Assembly: GCA_905234125.1 (NCBI GenBank)
Contig: CAJOGQ010000018.1
Coordinates: 1 to 52,707 of the forward strand
Reading direction: 5' to 3'
DNA: 52,707 nucleotides
From: an uncultured Bacteroidaceae bacterium
GTDB lineage: Bacteria > Bacteroidota > Bacteroidia > Bacteroidales > Bacteroidaceae
Positions 8,723-17,547 of this stretch are shown here, in pieces (position 1 is the stretch's first letter; the number at the start of each line of letters is the position of its first letter). The notes beneath the pieces were generated by a model. The model did not search any database. It was not told the origin of the DNA and was given only the letters and a program-made list of their open reading frames with translations. Both the position numbers and the translations under genes were made by a program.

Positions 8723-8744
8723 TGTTGAGCTTGCGAAACTTAAA
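8723..8744 (+). repeat. GTTGAGCTTGCGAAACTT repeat between xseA and xseB
   Basis: The phrase GTTGAGCTTGCGAAACTTAA is identical to one at 3071-3090. It lies right after the xseA stop. Confidence 0.6.
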
Positions 8745-8758
8745 TTAAAAATAAATAT

Positions 8759-8947
8759 ATGGAACAGAAAATGACGTATGAACATGCGATGAAACGTCTG
8801 GAGGAAATCGTGAAAAAAATCGAGAGCGGGGAGATGGATATCGACTTGCTGGCACAGAATTTGAAGGAAGCCCAAAGTTTGGTGGAGTTCTGCAAAGAGA
8901 AGTTGACAAAAGTGGAGGAAGAAGTTAAGAAATGCCTCGATATGTGA
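8759..8947 (+). CDS. xseB: Exodeoxyribonuclease VII small subunit
   Basis: 62 residues. MTYEHAMKRLEEIVKKIESG, followed by EMDIDLLAQNLKEAQSLVEF, is the standard two-helix XseB signature, and the length is typical (60-80). Several copies bind each XseA subunit and are needed for full activity. It sits directly after xseA. A small hairpin (GTGTAATTTTACAC, 8953-8966) follows the stop and the ndk promoter begins just beyond it. Confidence 0.94.
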   Translation: MEQKMTYEHAMKRLEEIVKKIESGEMDIDLLAQNLKEAQSLVEFCKEKLTKVEEEVKKCLDM

Positions 8948-8952
8948 AAAAA

Positions 8953-8966
8953 GTGTAATTTTACAC
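8953..8966 (+). terminator. Small hairpin after xseB
   Basis: GTGTAATTTTACAC is a 14-base perfect palindrome located six bases after the xseB stop. It is too short to be a strong terminator. Confidence 0.35.
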
Positions 8967-8974
8967 TCATATCC

Positions 8975-9007
8975 TTGTGTGACCCAATTTTTTTTCGTAC
9001 CTTTGCA
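8975..9007 (+). promoter_or_regulatory. ndk promoter
   Basis: TTG at 8975-8977 and TACCTTTGCA at 8998-9007 fit the Bacteroidetes -33/-7 spacing. The leader to the ATG is about 90 bases. Confidence 0.75.
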
Positions 9008-9100
9008 TCGAATTTTTGGAATTCAGCACGTTGTGCCTTATGCATGACGGTTCAATCCAAACAGTAATTCGAACAAATTAGGCGAATATCGGAAACAACA

Positions 9101-9562
9101 ATGGAGAAAACTCTCGTAATCTTGAAGCCAGGTGCAGTACAGCGCGCACTCGTCGGCGAAGTGACAGCCCGTTTTGAGCGCAAAGGCTTGCGTTTGGCAG
9201 GCATGAAAATGATGCAGTTGACAGATGAATTGCTCAATGAGCACTATGCCCATTTGGCAGGAAAACCCTTCTTCCAGCGCATCAAGAACTCCATGATGGC
9301 ATCTCCCGTTGTATGTTGCTGCTATGAAGGTGTTGACGCTGTGGAAACAGTACGTTCGATGACAGGCAGCACGAACTCAAGAAAAGCCGCCCCTGGCACT
9401 ATCCGTGGCGACTTTGGTATGAGCTTCCAGGAGAACATCATCCACACGTCCGACTCGCCTGAGAATGCAGTGATTGAGCTGAACCGATTTTTCAAGCCAG
9501 AGGAAATCTTTGATTATACTCCTGGCGTATTCCAGTACTTGTATGCAAACGACGAGTACTAA
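9101..9562 (+). CDS. ndk: Nucleoside diphosphate kinase
   Basis: Transfers the terminal phosphate of ATP to other (d)NDPs through a phosphohistidine. 153 residues, the usual length. The start EKTLVILKPGAVQRALVGEV and the active-site segment GDFGMSFQENIIHTSDSPEN place the catalytic His at H115 (NxxH). The middle SMMASPVVCCCYEGVDAVET is normal for the Bacteroidales form, where Cys residues replace the usual LVLE. It is a single gene with its own promoter (8975-9007). The next gene starts 42 bases downstream without an obvious promoter, so read-through is possible. Confidence 0.97.
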   Translation: MEKTLVILKPGAVQRALVGEVTARFERKGLRLAGMKMMQLTDELLNEHYAHLAGKPFFQRIKNSMMASPVVCCCYEGVDAVETVRSMTGSTNSRKAAPGTIRGDFGMSFQENIIHTSDSPENAVIELNRFFKPEEIFDYTPGVFQYLYANDEY

Positions 9563-9604
9563 TCTTCACACTTTATCAACAACCACTTAAAAAATTACAA
9601 AATC

Positions 9605-10312
9605 GTGAATTTCTCAACTCTCAAAAAAACACTCGGCATTGCCCTTCTTTCATTGGTATCCATCAACAGCTTCGCTCAGGACATCATCGCAAGACAGGCT
9701 CCATCCGACAGAAGACTCAAAGACATCCATAACGTTAAACTCAACAATACAGTGGCACTCACTTCAGCCGACCTGAAAGACCCTGCTGCCAACATCTATA
9801 CGGACTGGACAGACAACCTCCGCAGTTGCACAGGCGCAGTGCCAGCCAACTATAAGATTGACCTCCGTGGCTTCTGCATGCCCACGCCAAGTCGCAAGAT
9901 CAACTCACCCTTCGGTCCTCGTTGGGGACGCCAGCATGAAGGCCTCGACATCAAGGTCTATATTGGTGACACCATCCGTGCTGCTTTCGATGGCAAAGTA
10001 CGCATCTGCAAATATAATGGTGGTGGTTATGGCTACTACATCGTGATTCGTCACCCCAATGGCCTTGAGACCCTTTATGGTCACCTGAGCAAGCAGATTG
10101 TAAAGAAAGACCAGATTGTACGTGCAGGCGAACCAATTGGTTTGGGAGGTAACACAGGTAGGTCAAATGGTTCTCACCTCCATTTCGAGACTCGCGTGCT
10201 CGGACAGCCCATCAACCCAGCCCTCATGTTTGACTTCGAGAATCAAGACGTGACTGGCGATTTCTTCGTGCTCAAAGATGGCATCTCGAAAGGCAGTGTG
10301 GCGAAGAAGTAA
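9605..10312 (+). CDS. Secreted M23 family metallopeptidase
   Basis: Peptidoglycan endopeptidase (LytM/lysostaphin type) or a relative. 235 residues. The start is GTG. A signal peptide covers residues 1-25 (ending SINSFAQ). The M23 domain covers about 98-215: FGPRWGRQHEGLDIKVYIGD gives zinc ligands H111 and D115, TLYGHLS gives H160, and GRSNGSHLHFETR gives H191 and H193. All zinc and catalytic positions are present, so it should be active in the periplasm rather than a degenerate regulator. No LysM or SPOR domain is attached. It lies 42 bases after ndk and is followed by a long hairpin terminator. Confidence 0.9.
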   Translation: MNFSTLKKTLGIALLSLVSINSFAQDIIARQAPSDRRLKDIHNVKLNNTVALTSADLKDPAANIYTDWTDNLRSCTGAVPANYKIDLRGFCMPTPSRKINSPFGPRWGRQHEGLDIKVYIGDTIRAAFDGKVRICKYNGGGYGYYIVIRHPNGLETLYGHLSKQIVKKDQIVRAGEPIGLGGNTGRSNGSHLHFETRVLGQPINPALMFDFENQDVTGDFFVLKDGISKGSVAKK

Positions 10313-10321
10313 ATAGCAGAA

Positions 10322-10404
10322 AGAGAAAAGAGAAAGTGAAAAATCCAAGTTACGAACAATCCGAAAGGCACGTAACTTAGATTTTTCACTTTTCTCTTTT
10401 CTCT
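10322..10404. terminator. Unusually long inverted repeat (about 32 bp stem) after the M23 gene
   Basis: Left arm 10,322-10,354 and right arm 10,371-10,404 pair over about 32 bp with one bulge and one mismatch (GAGAAAAGAGAAAGTGAAAA, then ATC.AAGTTACG), around a 16-base loop. The T-rich right arm makes it a good rho-independent terminator. The next promoter starts 17 bases further on. Confidence 0.8.
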
Positions 10405-10420
10405 TTTCATATAAAATCCG

Positions 10421-10430
10421 TACCTTTGCA
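10421..10430 (+). promoter_or_regulatory. Promoter -7 box of the DUF1599-dnaG gene run
   Basis: TACCTTTGCA at 10,421-10,430, 19 bases before the ATG at 10,450. It sets the start of the DUF1599 gene and rules out the TTG at 10,426. Confidence 0.75.
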
Positions 10431-10449
10431 GAGATTTTCAGAACGGACA

Positions 10450-10992
10450 ATGGATACTCAGCAACAATTCAAGCAAGCGATGGCAGGTTGTCGTGACATC
10501 TTCAGCAAGAAGTTGCACGACTATGGAGCCGCATGGCGCATCATGCGACCCTCATCTGTGACTGACCAAATCTTCATCAAGGCCAACCGCATCAGGAGCC
10601 TCGAAGTGAAGGGAGTGTCGCTGGTGGGCGAAGGCATCTACCCAGAGTTTCAGGCCATCGTCAACTATGGCATTGTGGGACTCATTCAGTTGGAACTGGG
10701 TTATGCTGAGACGGAAGATATGACGGCTGAGACAGCTATGGAGTATTACGACAAATATGCCCAGACCGCCCTCGAACTCATGCTCCGCAAGAATCACGAT
10801 TACGACGAGGCTTGGCGCTCCATGCGAGTGAGCAGTTACACAGACCTTATCCTCATGAAACTCAACCGCACCAAGCAGATTGAGGGACATGACGGCCAGA
10901 CGCTCATCTCAGAGGGCATAGATGCCAATTACCTCGACATGATCAACTATTCCGTGTTTGGACTGATCAAACTATCCGAAGCGCAAAAATGA
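10450..10992 (+). CDS. DUF1599 protein with an internal duplication
   Basis: 180 residues made of two related halves. The first has KLHDYGAAWRIMRPSSVTDQ, IKANRIRSLE and GEGIYPEFQAIVNYGIVGLI. The second has KNHDYDEAWRSMRVSSYTDL, LKLNRTKQIE in the form LMKLNRTKQIE, and SEGIDANYLDMINYSVFGLI. This is PF07659 (DUF1599), grouped with nucleotide-modification-associated proteins in some classifications; the function is not established. The conserved HDY..AW and the Asp/Glu residues suggest a nucleotide-pyrophosphohydrolase-like helical fold, which is inference. The order DUF1599-DoxX-tpiA-SPOR-folE is familiar from other Bacteroidales. Its stop overlaps the next start (ATGA). Confidence 0.85.
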   Translation: MDTQQQFKQAMAGCRDIFSKKLHDYGAAWRIMRPSSVTDQIFIKANRIRSLEVKGVSLVGEGIYPEFQAIVNYGIVGLIQLELGYAETEDMTAETAMEYYDKYAQTALELMLRKNHDYDEAWRSMRVSSYTDLILMKLNRTKQIEGHDGQTLISEGIDANYLDMINYSVFGLIKLSEAQK

Positions 10993-12134
10993 CAAGCAAG
11001 GTTAAGGCACTGGGACTCACAATCGCTGTGAATGTGTGTCGGCTGCTTTTGGCAGCGACTTTCATCTTCAGCGGATTCGTGAAAGCCAACGACCCCCTCG
11101 GCATGGTCTATAAGTTGGAGGATTACATCCATGCGATGGCATGGTTCACACTGTCCGACACATTCCTGCTTGGATGTGCAGTGTTGCTCGCCCTCTTCGA
11201 GTTCACCTTGGGCATCTACCTCCTCTTCGGAATCAGAAGGAGACTAACAGCAAGCATCACGGTCATCTTCATGGTGCTGATGACGCTCCTGACAGTCTAT
11301 ATAGTCATTGCCAACCCTGTGTCCGACTGTGGATGCTTTGGCGATGTGCTGATATTGAGCAACGGTGCCACACTGGCGAAAAACATCGTGCTGTTGGCGA
11401 CAGCCATACTGGTGTTTCGTTACTACCGATTGCAAAAGGAGTTCTTTGGAGAGGGGCTTAAATGGCTCGTTGCGTTCCTGACGCTCTGTTCCATCATTGG
11501 CTATGCCATCTACTGCATCATCTGCCAGCCCGTGCTTGACTTCAGGCCCTACAAGATTGGGACCAATCTGCGAGAGGCTGTGGCCAGCACATCCAACCAG
11601 CAGTTTGAGGTGAAGATCATCTACGAGAAGGACGGACAGACGCTGGAATTGACGGCAGAGGACGATGATCCAGACGACACGTGGACTTACGTGGAGACCA
11701 AGCGCATCCCCAAGGGCGACACAAAGGAACTCGCCACAACAGACTTCTATGTGGAAGATGCAGACGGGGAAGACATTACGGAGGACATTCTACTGGCAGA
11801 CGGATATACCTTCCTGCTCATCATCCCCAACCTGAGGAATGCAGACGAGGGATGTGTGGACAAGGTGAACGAGGTGTATGACTACACACAAGATCACGAC
11901 ATCGGCTTCTACTGCCTCACGTCCTCTGCAACTCCAAGCGACCAACAATACTGGAGTGACCACACAGGAGCTGAATATAGTTATCATCTGGCTGAGGAAA
12001 GGATGCTGAAAACAGTGGTGAGAGGACAGCCAGGTCTGGTGTTGTTGCACGATGGTATCATCATCAAGAAGTGGAGCAATTACAACTTGCCCGACGAAGA
12101 GGAACTGAGTGAACAGTTGAGAGTTGACAGTTGA
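10989..12134 (+). CDS. DoxX-family membrane protein with a C-terminal periplasmic domain (BT_3928-like)
   Basis: 381 residues, overlapping the previous stop by 4 bases. The N-terminal part has four hydrophobic segments (LLLAATFIFSGFVKAND, LLGCAVLLALFEFTLGIYLL, ITVIFMVLMTLLTVYIVIA, then one after residue 155) and the DoxX/MauE-like signature ISGF.K..DP, with NPVSDCGCFGD between segments. A conserved C-x-C of that kind is found in MauE-like proteins that handle thiols. Residues 190-380 form a soluble domain with a thioredoxin-like look (YTFLLIIPNLRNADEG, FYCLTSSATP, GQPGLVLLHDGIIIKKWS). The reading frame ends inside a GTTGAGA array (EEELSEQLRVDS), so the native C-terminus may have been replaced. 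Confidence 0.82.
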   Translation: MTSKVKALGLTIAVNVCRLLLAATFIFSGFVKANDPLGMVYKLEDYIHAMAWFTLSDTFLLGCAVLLALFEFTLGIYLLFGIRRRLTASITVIFMVLMTLLTVYIVIANPVSDCGCFGDVLILSNGATLAKNIVLLATAILVFRYYRLQKEFFGEGLKWLVAFLTLCSIIGYAIYCIICQPVLDFRPYKIGTNLREAVASTSNQQFEVKIIYEKDGQTLELTAEDDDPDDTWTYVETKRIPKGDTKELATTDFYVEDADGEDITEDILLADGYTFLLIIPNLRNADEGCVDKVNEVYDYTQDHDIGFYCLTSSATPSDQQYWSDHTGAEYSYHLAEERMLKTVVRGQPGLVLLHDGIIIKKWSNYNLPDEEELSEQLRVDS

Positions 12135-12160
12135 GAGTTGACAGTTGAGAGTTGAGAGTT
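12115..12160 (+). repeat. GTTGAGA heptamer array at the 3' end of the DoxX gene
   Basis: GTTGAGA and GTTGACA alternate. It supplies the last codons and stop of the DoxX gene. It is followed by ACATTTAATATTTAACATTTAATA units up to 12,200. Confidence 0.8.
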
Positions 12161-12208
12161 TACATTTAACATCATACATTTAATATTTAACATTTAATAT
12201 CCGACATT

Positions 12209-12967
12209 ATGGCAAAGAAAATTGTTGCTGGAAACTGGAAGATGAACAAGAATCTCCAGGAAGGTATTGAGTTGGCAAAAGGTCTCAACGAGGCACTTGC
12301 TGCTGATAAGCCCAACTGTGGCGTTGTAATCTGCACACCATTCATTCACCTCGCAAAGGTGTCTGAAATCATCGACCACAACGTGATTGGTCTTGGTGCT
12401 GAGAACTGCGCAGACAAGGCTTCTGGTGCTTACACTGGTGAGGTTTCTGCCGAAATGGTGAAATCAACAGGTGCTGAGTACGTTATCCTTGGTCACTCTG
12501 AGCGTCGCGAGTACTACAACGAGACTCCTGAAATCCTGAAGGAGAAGGTTGAACTGGCTTTGGCTAACGGTCTGAAGGTGATTTTCTGCATTGGTGAGTC
12601 TTTGGCACAGCGCGAGGCCAACGAGCAGAACGCCGTTGTGAAGGCTGAACTCGAAGGTAGCGTGTTCCACCTCTCTGCTGAGCAGTTCAAGAACATCGTC
12701 ATCGCTTACGAACCCATCTGGGCTATCGGAACAGGCAAGACCGCTACGGCTGACCAGGCTGAAGAGATTCACGCTTACATCCGTTCTGTCATTGCAGAGA
12801 AGTATGGCAAGGAAGTAGCTGCTGAGACTTCTATCCTCTATGGTGGTTCATGCAAGGCATCCAATGCTCCTGAGCTCTTCGCAAAGCCCGACATCGACGG
12901 TGGCCTCATTGGTGGTGCATCCCTCAAGGTGGCTGACTTCAAAGGCATCATCGACGCTTGGAAATAA
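12209..12967 (+). CDS. tpiA: Triosephosphate isomerase
   Basis: Interconverts dihydroxyacetone phosphate and glyceraldehyde 3-phosphate in glycolysis. 252 residues, normal length. The active-site residues are all present: N9 and K11 in [10 protein letters not shown]96 in VILGHSERR, and E168 in [16 protein letters not shown], followed by the phosphate-binding [13 protein letters not shown] and [11 protein letters not shown]. Codon use is noticeably more biased than in its neighbours (GCT, GGT, AAG favoured), as expected for a highly expressed gene. It lies within the DUF1599-folE run. Confidence 0.98.
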   Translation: MAKKIVAGNWKMNKNLQEGIELAKGLNEALAADKPNCGVVICTPFIHLAKVSEIIDHNVIGLGAENCADKASGAYTGEVSAEMVKSTGAEYVILGHSERREYYNETPEILKEKVELALANGLKVIFCIGESLAQREANEQNAVVKAELEGSVFHLSAEQFKNIVIAYEPIWAIGTGKTATADQAEEIHAYIRSVIAEKYGKEVAAETSILYGGSCKASNAPELFAKPDIDGGLIGGASLKVADFKGIIDAWK

Positions 12968-13038
12968 TTAACATTCAAGAGGTAAGAGTTGAGAAGTGGG
13001 AGGTAAGAGAAATCCTCTCACCACTCACGTCTCAACTC

Positions 13039-13110
13039 TCAACTCATAACTCTCAACCCTAAACTCTCAACTCATAACTCTCAACCCTAAACTCTCAACT
13101 CATAACTCTT
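13039..13110 (-). repeat. Tandem CTCAACTCATAACTCTCAACCCTAAA array between tpiA and the SPOR gene
   Basis: About three copies of a 30-base compound unit (CTCAACTCATAACTCTCAAC plus CCTAAACT) derived from the GTTGAGA family. The spacer 12,968-13,119 contains nothing else. Confidence 0.8.
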
Positions 13111-13119
13111 ATCTTTCAC

Positions 13120-13617
13120 ATGAAACGACTTCTTATTTTCACACTCTCCATCCTTTTGTGTACCATCACCATGTCTGCGCAAAACTTCACTGACCATCTG
13201 CAAAGCAAGGTTCAGGGGCAAGGCACAGTGACAGTACATCAGGACTCTCTTCTTGACGACATGGTGAACGGAAAGAAGCAATTCGTTCCTGAAAAGAAGG
13301 ACGACGGGAAAGGAGGGATCACCATCGGAGGAGTGCTGAATGGCAAAAAGACCAAAGCACGGGGCTATCGTATCCAGGTCTATTGGGGAGGTAGCACACG
13401 CACCGACCAGACCAATGCCCAACGTGCTGGCAACAAAGTGAGCACCATCTTCCCTGAGCTGCAGGTTTACACCTCATTCGAGTCTCCTAACTGGCGATGT
13501 CGTGTGGGCGATTTTGTTACTCGACAGGACGCCAACGATTACCTCAACAAACTGAAAGAAGCGAGACTTGGACAAGGTGCCATCATCGTCAAGAGCGAGG
13601 TGTACATCCATCAATAA
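13120..13617 (+). CDS. Secreted SPOR-domain protein
   Basis: 165 residues. A signal peptide ([21 protein letters not shown]) is followed by a linker and a C-terminal SPOR domain (about 88-160): [37 protein letters not shown] and [14 protein letters not shown] domains bind septal peptidoglycan stripped of stem peptides, so the protein should sit at the cell wall, perhaps at division sites. No enzyme domain is attached. It lies just upstream of folE (16 bases) in the conserved tpiA-SPOR-folE order. The function beyond glycan binding is not evident. Confidence 0.88.
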   Translation: MKRLLIFTLSILLCTITMSAQNFTDHLQSKVQGQGTVTVHQDSLLDDMVNGKKQFVPEKKDDGKGGITIGGVLNGKKTKARGYRIQVYWGGSTRTDQTNAQRAGNKVSTIFPELQVYTSFESPNWRCRVGDFVTRQDANDYLNKLKEARLGQGAIIVKSEVYIHQ

Positions 13618-13633
13618 CATATCAACAAGCGAA

Positions 13634-14200
13634 ATGAATAGAGAAGAACAGATTGAAATACTGAAAAGCACCTGCATCAAGAACCTCGAAGCCATCGGTG
13701 AAGATCCCAACCGAGAAGGACTGCAACGCACGCCAGAACGGTTGGCACGTACCTTCCTCGAACTCACCAAGGGCTATTCGATGGATCCCATTGCCACCCT
13801 CAAGTCTGCCATGTTCCATGAGGACTACGACCAGATGGTTGTGGTCAAGGACATCGAGTTCTATTCTCTCTGCGAACACCACATTCTGCCCTTCTTCGGC
13901 AAGGTTCATGTGGCCTACATCCCCAATGGCAATATCGTGGGGCTCAGCAAGATACCACGCATGGTGGACATCTTCTCTCATCGTCTGCAAGTGCAGGAGC
14001 ACCTGACCAAGCAGATTTGTGACTGCCTTCAGCAAGCCCTCAGTCCACTCGGCGCCATCGTGGTGGTCGAGGCACAGCACATGTGCATCCAAATGCGTGG
14101 CATCGAGAAGCAAGGCTCTGTCACCCAAACCATGTACTACACAGGCGTGTTCGAAAACATCGAAAAGCGCAAGGAATTCCTTAATCTGATTCGTCATTGA
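13634..14200 (+). CDS. folE: GTP cyclohydrolase I
   Basis: Converts GTP to 7,8-dihydroneopterin triphosphate, the first step of folate (and tetrahydrobiopterin/queuosine-type) synthesis. 188 residues starting [12 protein letters not shown]; an upstream in-frame codon at 13,568 lies inside the SPOR gene and is rejected. The zinc site is C80 and H83 in [18 protein letters not shown] and C151 in [19 protein letters not shown], all conserved. The stop codon TGA overlaps the first base positions of dnaG (TTGA), so translation of the two is coupled. Confidence 0.97.
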   Translation: MNREEQIEILKSTCIKNLEAIGEDPNREGLQRTPERLARTFLELTKGYSMDPIATLKSAMFHEDYDQMVVVKDIEFYSLCEHHILPFFGKVHVAYIPNGNIVGLSKIPRMVDIFSHRLQVQEHLTKQICDCLQQALSPLGAIVVVEAQHMCIQMRGIEKQGSVTQTMYYTGVFENIEKRKEFLNLIRH

Positions 14201-16344
14201 TACCACAATCCACCATCGACCGCATTGTCGACGCCGCCAACATCGTTGATGTCGTGTCCGACTACGTCACGCTTCGCCGGGCTGGCGCAAGTTACAAAGG
14301 ATTGTGTCCCTTCCACGACGACAAAACCCCATCATTCTCTGTCTCTCCTGCCCGTGGCGTGTGCAAATGCTTCAGCTGTGGCAAAGGTGGCAACGCTGTC
14401 CACTTCATCATGGAGATAGAGCAGATGAGCTATGTCGAAGCCCTCAAACATCTGGCTAAGAAATATGGCATCCCTGTCGAAGAAGAGGAGATGACTGACG
14501 AGCAACGGCAGAAGATGAACGAACGCGAGAGCATGTTCGCCGTCAACGAATGGGCAGCCAAGTATTTCAGTCAGACGATGATGACCAACCAAGACGGGCG
14601 TGCCATCGGACTTGCCTATTTCCGCAGTCGTGGCTTTCGCGACGACATCATTGCCAAGTTCCGTCTTGGCTTCTGTCTTGACTCTCCCGATGCCGTCTCG
14701 AAAGAGGCCAAAGCAAAGGGCTACAACGAAAAATATCTGGTTGACACAGGCTTATGCATCAAGCGTGACAACGGCAGCCTCTACGATCGTTTCCGTGGAC
14801 GTGCCATGTTCCCTTGGATAGCTGTCAATGGCAAGGTGGTCGCTTTTGGTGGGCGTGTATTGGATGCTCGCACCAAAGGCGTCAATCAGAAGTACGTCAA
14901 TTCCCCCGACTCTCTCATCTACCACAAAGCCAACGAACTCTACGGCATCTTCCAAGCCAAGAAGCAGATAGCCAAGGAGGATATGGTCTATATGGTCGAG
15001 GGCTATACCGATGTCCTGGCCATGCACCAGTGTGGCATCGAGAATGTGGTGGCCAACTCTGGTACAGCCCTCAACGAGGCACAAATCCACCTCCTCCATC
15101 GTTTCACCAACAACATCACTCTCCTCTACGACAGCGATGAGGCCGGCATCCATGCGGCTACACGAAGCACAGACATGCTCCTCGCCGAAGGCATGAACGT
15201 AAAGATTCTCCTCCTGCCCGAGGGCGATGACCCTGACAGCTTCTCTCGCAAGCACAACGCACAGGAGTTCAAGGCATACGTGGCGGAACACCAGACCGAC
15301 TTCATCCTCTTCAAGACCAACCTCCTGCTCAAGGATGCACAGCGCGACCCCATCAAACGTGCCCAACTCACGGAGGACATCGTGAAGAGCATCGCCGTCA
15401 TCCCTGACGAAATCATCCGTTCCACATACGTACACGAATGTGCTGAAATCCTCAACATGGACGAAGCCATCCTCATGCGAGGTGCCAACAAAAACCGGTC
15501 TTCCATCCTCGAAAACCTGAAAAAAGAAGCGCAACGTGAGATAGACAGACAAAACAGATTGCTGAACAATGGGACAGACAACGCTGGGACAGACAACAGT
15601 CCCGCCACTGGCACATCCAGCTCTTCCCCTGCGACAGACACCCCTGTCGGAGCCGATGATTCCTTCTCTGCCATCACTGCTGAGTCCGACACTACCCAAC
15701 AGCCTTCTGAGGCCGGACATACTGGTCTTGATTTCCAAAATATCATCACCAAACAGAGCCAATCAGAGCAACGCTTTTTGGGGATTGAACGCATGATACT
15801 GACCCTTGTTACTCGATATGGGGAGCAACCCCTCACCTCCCCCACCTCATCTGAAGAAGGCGAGGAAGCTACCTCCATCGAATTCCCCGCAGAAGAACTG
15901 ACCCTTGCAGAAGGCGTACAAAACGACCTCGACTACGATGGAATCACCCTCCGTTCGCCCCTCTACGCCAAGATGCTCCGCCTCACCTGCGAACATGTTC
16001 ACGACGAAGGTTTCATCGCCAGTAAGTTCCTCCTCAACAACCAAGATGAAGACATCAGCCGCGAAGCCGCCGACCTCATCGACGACCGCTACCAACTCAG
16101 TTCTGGCAATCAGATGGAAAAAAGCGAGGAGGAACTCAAACTCACCTACATCTCCCGTCTCCTTTGCGACTACAAGAACGCCATCATCGAAGAGGAACTC
16201 AAGCAGTACAACGCCAACCTCACCCTCCCTGAGGTGAAGGACAACCCTACCCTCCTGATGGACACCATGCGCCACATCAAAGAACTTGGCGAAATCCAAC
16301 GCCAACTCGCCAAGAGATTAGGTGACCGCGTAGTGGTGAAGTGA
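14197..16344 (+). CDS. dnaG: DNA primase, with TTG start overlapping folE
   Basis: Makes RNA primers for replication. 715 residues. The start [20 protein letters not shown] is the canonical DnaG N-terminus and its first codon is TTG, overlapping the folE stop; no ATG is nearby. The zinc finger is C37, H40, C58, C61 ([12 protein letters not shown] and [10 protein letters not shown]). The Toprim core has E268 in [12 protein letters not shown] and D312/D314 in [13 protein letters not shown]. After about residue 450 comes a low-complexity linker rich in Thr, Asp, Ser and Pro ([16 protein letters not shown] onward), then the helicase-interacting C-terminal helices. Inside that part, [14 protein letters not shown] is encoded by CCCCTCACCTCCCCCACC-like DNA that may be repeat-derived. 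Confidence 0.96.
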   Translation: MIPQSTIDRIVDAANIVDVVSDYVTLRRAGASYKGLCPFHDDKTPSFSVSPARGVCKCFSCGKGGNAVHFIMEIEQMSYVEALKHLAKKYGIPVEEEEMTDEQRQKMNERESMFAVNEWAAKYFSQTMMTNQDGRAIGLAYFRSRGFRDDIIAKFRLGFCLDSPDAVSKEAKAKGYNEKYLVDTGLCIKRDNGSLYDRFRGRAMFPWIAVNGKVVAFGGRVLDARTKGVNQKYVNSPDSLIYHKANELYGIFQAKKQIAKEDMVYMVEGYTDVLAMHQCGIENVVANSGTALNEAQIHLLHRFTNNITLLYDSDEAGIHAATRSTDMLLAEGMNVKILLLPEGDDPDSFSRKHNAQEFKAYVAEHQTDFILFKTNLLLKDAQRDPIKRAQLTEDIVKSIAVIPDEIIRSTYVHECAEILNMDEAILMRGANKNRSSILENLKKEAQREIDRQNRLLNNGTDNAGTDNSPATGTSSSSPATDTPVGADDSFSAITAESDTTQQPSEAGHTGLDFQNIITKQSQSEQRFLGIERMILTLVTRYGEQPLTSPTSSEEGEEATSIEFPAEELTLAEGVQNDLDYDGITLRSPLYAKMLRLTCEHVHDEGFIASKFLLNNQDEDISREAADLIDDRYQLSSGNQMEKSEEELKLTYISRLLCDYKNAIIEEELKQYNANLTLPEVKDNPTLLMDTMRHIKELGEIQRQLAKRLGDRVVVK

Positions 16345-16436
16345 AAAATTCTATCGTTGAGCTTCGCTTGAACGCAGGATGCACCTCAGAAGACAAAATA
16401 AAATCGATTTTATTTTATTCTTCGCCCGTTTTTTGT

Positions 16437-16446
16437 TACCTTTGCA
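16437..16446 (+). promoter_or_regulatory. Promoter -7 box of the DHH phosphoesterase gene
   Basis: TACCTTTGCA, 19 bases before the ATG at 16,466. No clear -33 TTTG. Confidence 0.65.
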
Positions 16447-16465
16447 CTCAAATTCCAAATGCTAC

Positions 16466-17536
16466 ATGCTGAAGAGAGTGATAACGCCGCAGGAATTGGC
16501 GATTGCGAAGAAGGACTTTGGGGAGTGCCGGAACGTGGTGATTGTGTGCCACACGTCTCCTGATGGCGATGCGATTGGCTCGTCATTGGGACTGTATGAG
16601 TACCTGAAGCGGAAGGGAAAGCAGGTGACGGTCGTCGTGCCTAACTACTTCCCTGATTTCCTGCATTGGATGAAGGATGCCGACAAGATTGTGCGGTTCG
16701 ACCGTCAGAAGACGGCTTCGTTTACGGCGCTGAAGATGGCTGACCTCATCTGTTGCCTCGACTTTAATGATATGCGTCGCATTGACGACTTGGGCGTGGC
16801 CGTGTGCAAGATGCGTTGCAAACGTCTGCTGATAGACCATCACCTCGACCCAGACCGTCAGAATTTTGCTCATATCATCTCACATCCGGAATTGAGCAGT
16901 ACGAGCGAACTTCTGTTTCGACTGTTTGATGCCATGGACGAGACGAAGAACATCACCTTTGCCGGGGCAGAAGACCTCTATGCAGGGATGGCGACGGACA
17001 CAGGCTTCTTCTCGTTCAACAGCAATGACCCAGACATCTTCGTCATCATCAGCGAACTGCTGAAGAAAGGCATTGACAAGGATCGCATCAATCGCAACAT
17101 CCAGAACAACTATTCGGCAGACCGCATGAAGTTCATCGGTTATGTGCTGTATGAGAAGTTACAGGTGTTCCCCGATTTGCATGCCTCGCTCTTTGCCATC
17201 AAGAAGGACGAGCTGACGCAGTTCCACTATGTGAAGGGTGATATGGAAGGCATCGTGAACATGCCCTTGCAGATTAAGAAGCATAAATTGAGCATTGCCT
17301 TGCGAGAAGATACGGAGCGTCCCCTCATTCGTGTGTCGACACGTTCTGTGGATGATTTCCCCTGCAATGAGTTCTGTGCCGAGTTCTTCAATGGAGGTGG
17401 ACATAAGAATGCGGCAGGTGGAACCTTGGAATGTCCAATGGAGGAGGCAGTGGAACTGACGATGAAGGCCTTGGAGGCTTGGAGAGACCGTCTGGCGGAT
17501 GAAGAAGATCCTCAACTTTCAATACTAAACCAATAA
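16466..17536 (+). CDS. DHH/DHHA1 phosphoesterase (NrnA-like oligoribonuclease)
   Basis: Likely degrades short RNA (nanoRNA) or pAp to mononucleotides. 356 residues. Motifs in order: VIVCHTSPDGDAIGSSLGLY (H29, D33, D35), the CCLDFND segment, RLLIDHHLDPD (the DHH motif), a TDTGFFSFN motif, and a C-terminal DHHA1 glycine motif FFNGGGHKNAAGG. I start at 16,466 because the promoter -7 box lies just upstream, so an earlier in-frame codon cannot be transcribed. The last residues (PQLSILNQ) are encoded by CTCAACTTTCAATACTAAAC, which resembles the dispersed CTCAACTCTCAA repeat. Confidence 0.9.
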   Translation: MLKRVITPQELAIAKKDFGECRNVVIVCHTSPDGDAIGSSLGLYEYLKRKGKQVTVVVPNYFPDFLHWMKDADKIVRFDRQKTASFTALKMADLICCLDFNDMRRIDDLGVAVCKMRCKRLLIDHHLDPDRQNFAHIISHPELSSTSELLFRLFDAMDETKNITFAGAEDLYAGMATDTGFFSFNSNDPDIFVIISELLKKGIDKDRINRNIQNNYSADRMKFIGYVLYEKLQVFPDLHASLFAIKKDELTQFHYVKGDMEGIVNMPLQIKKHKLSIALREDTERPLIRVSTRSVDDFPCNEFCAEFFNGGGHKNAAGGTLECPMEEAVELTMKALEAWRDRLADEEDPQLSILNQ

Positions 17537-17547
17537 ATACAGATATA

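Noticed and set aside
10426-10449. TTG start eight codons upstream for the DUF1599 gene
   Set aside because: It lies within the promoter -7 box and would not be transcribed.
14752-15762. 336-codon open frame opposite dnaG
   Set aside because: Antisense shadow without motifs.
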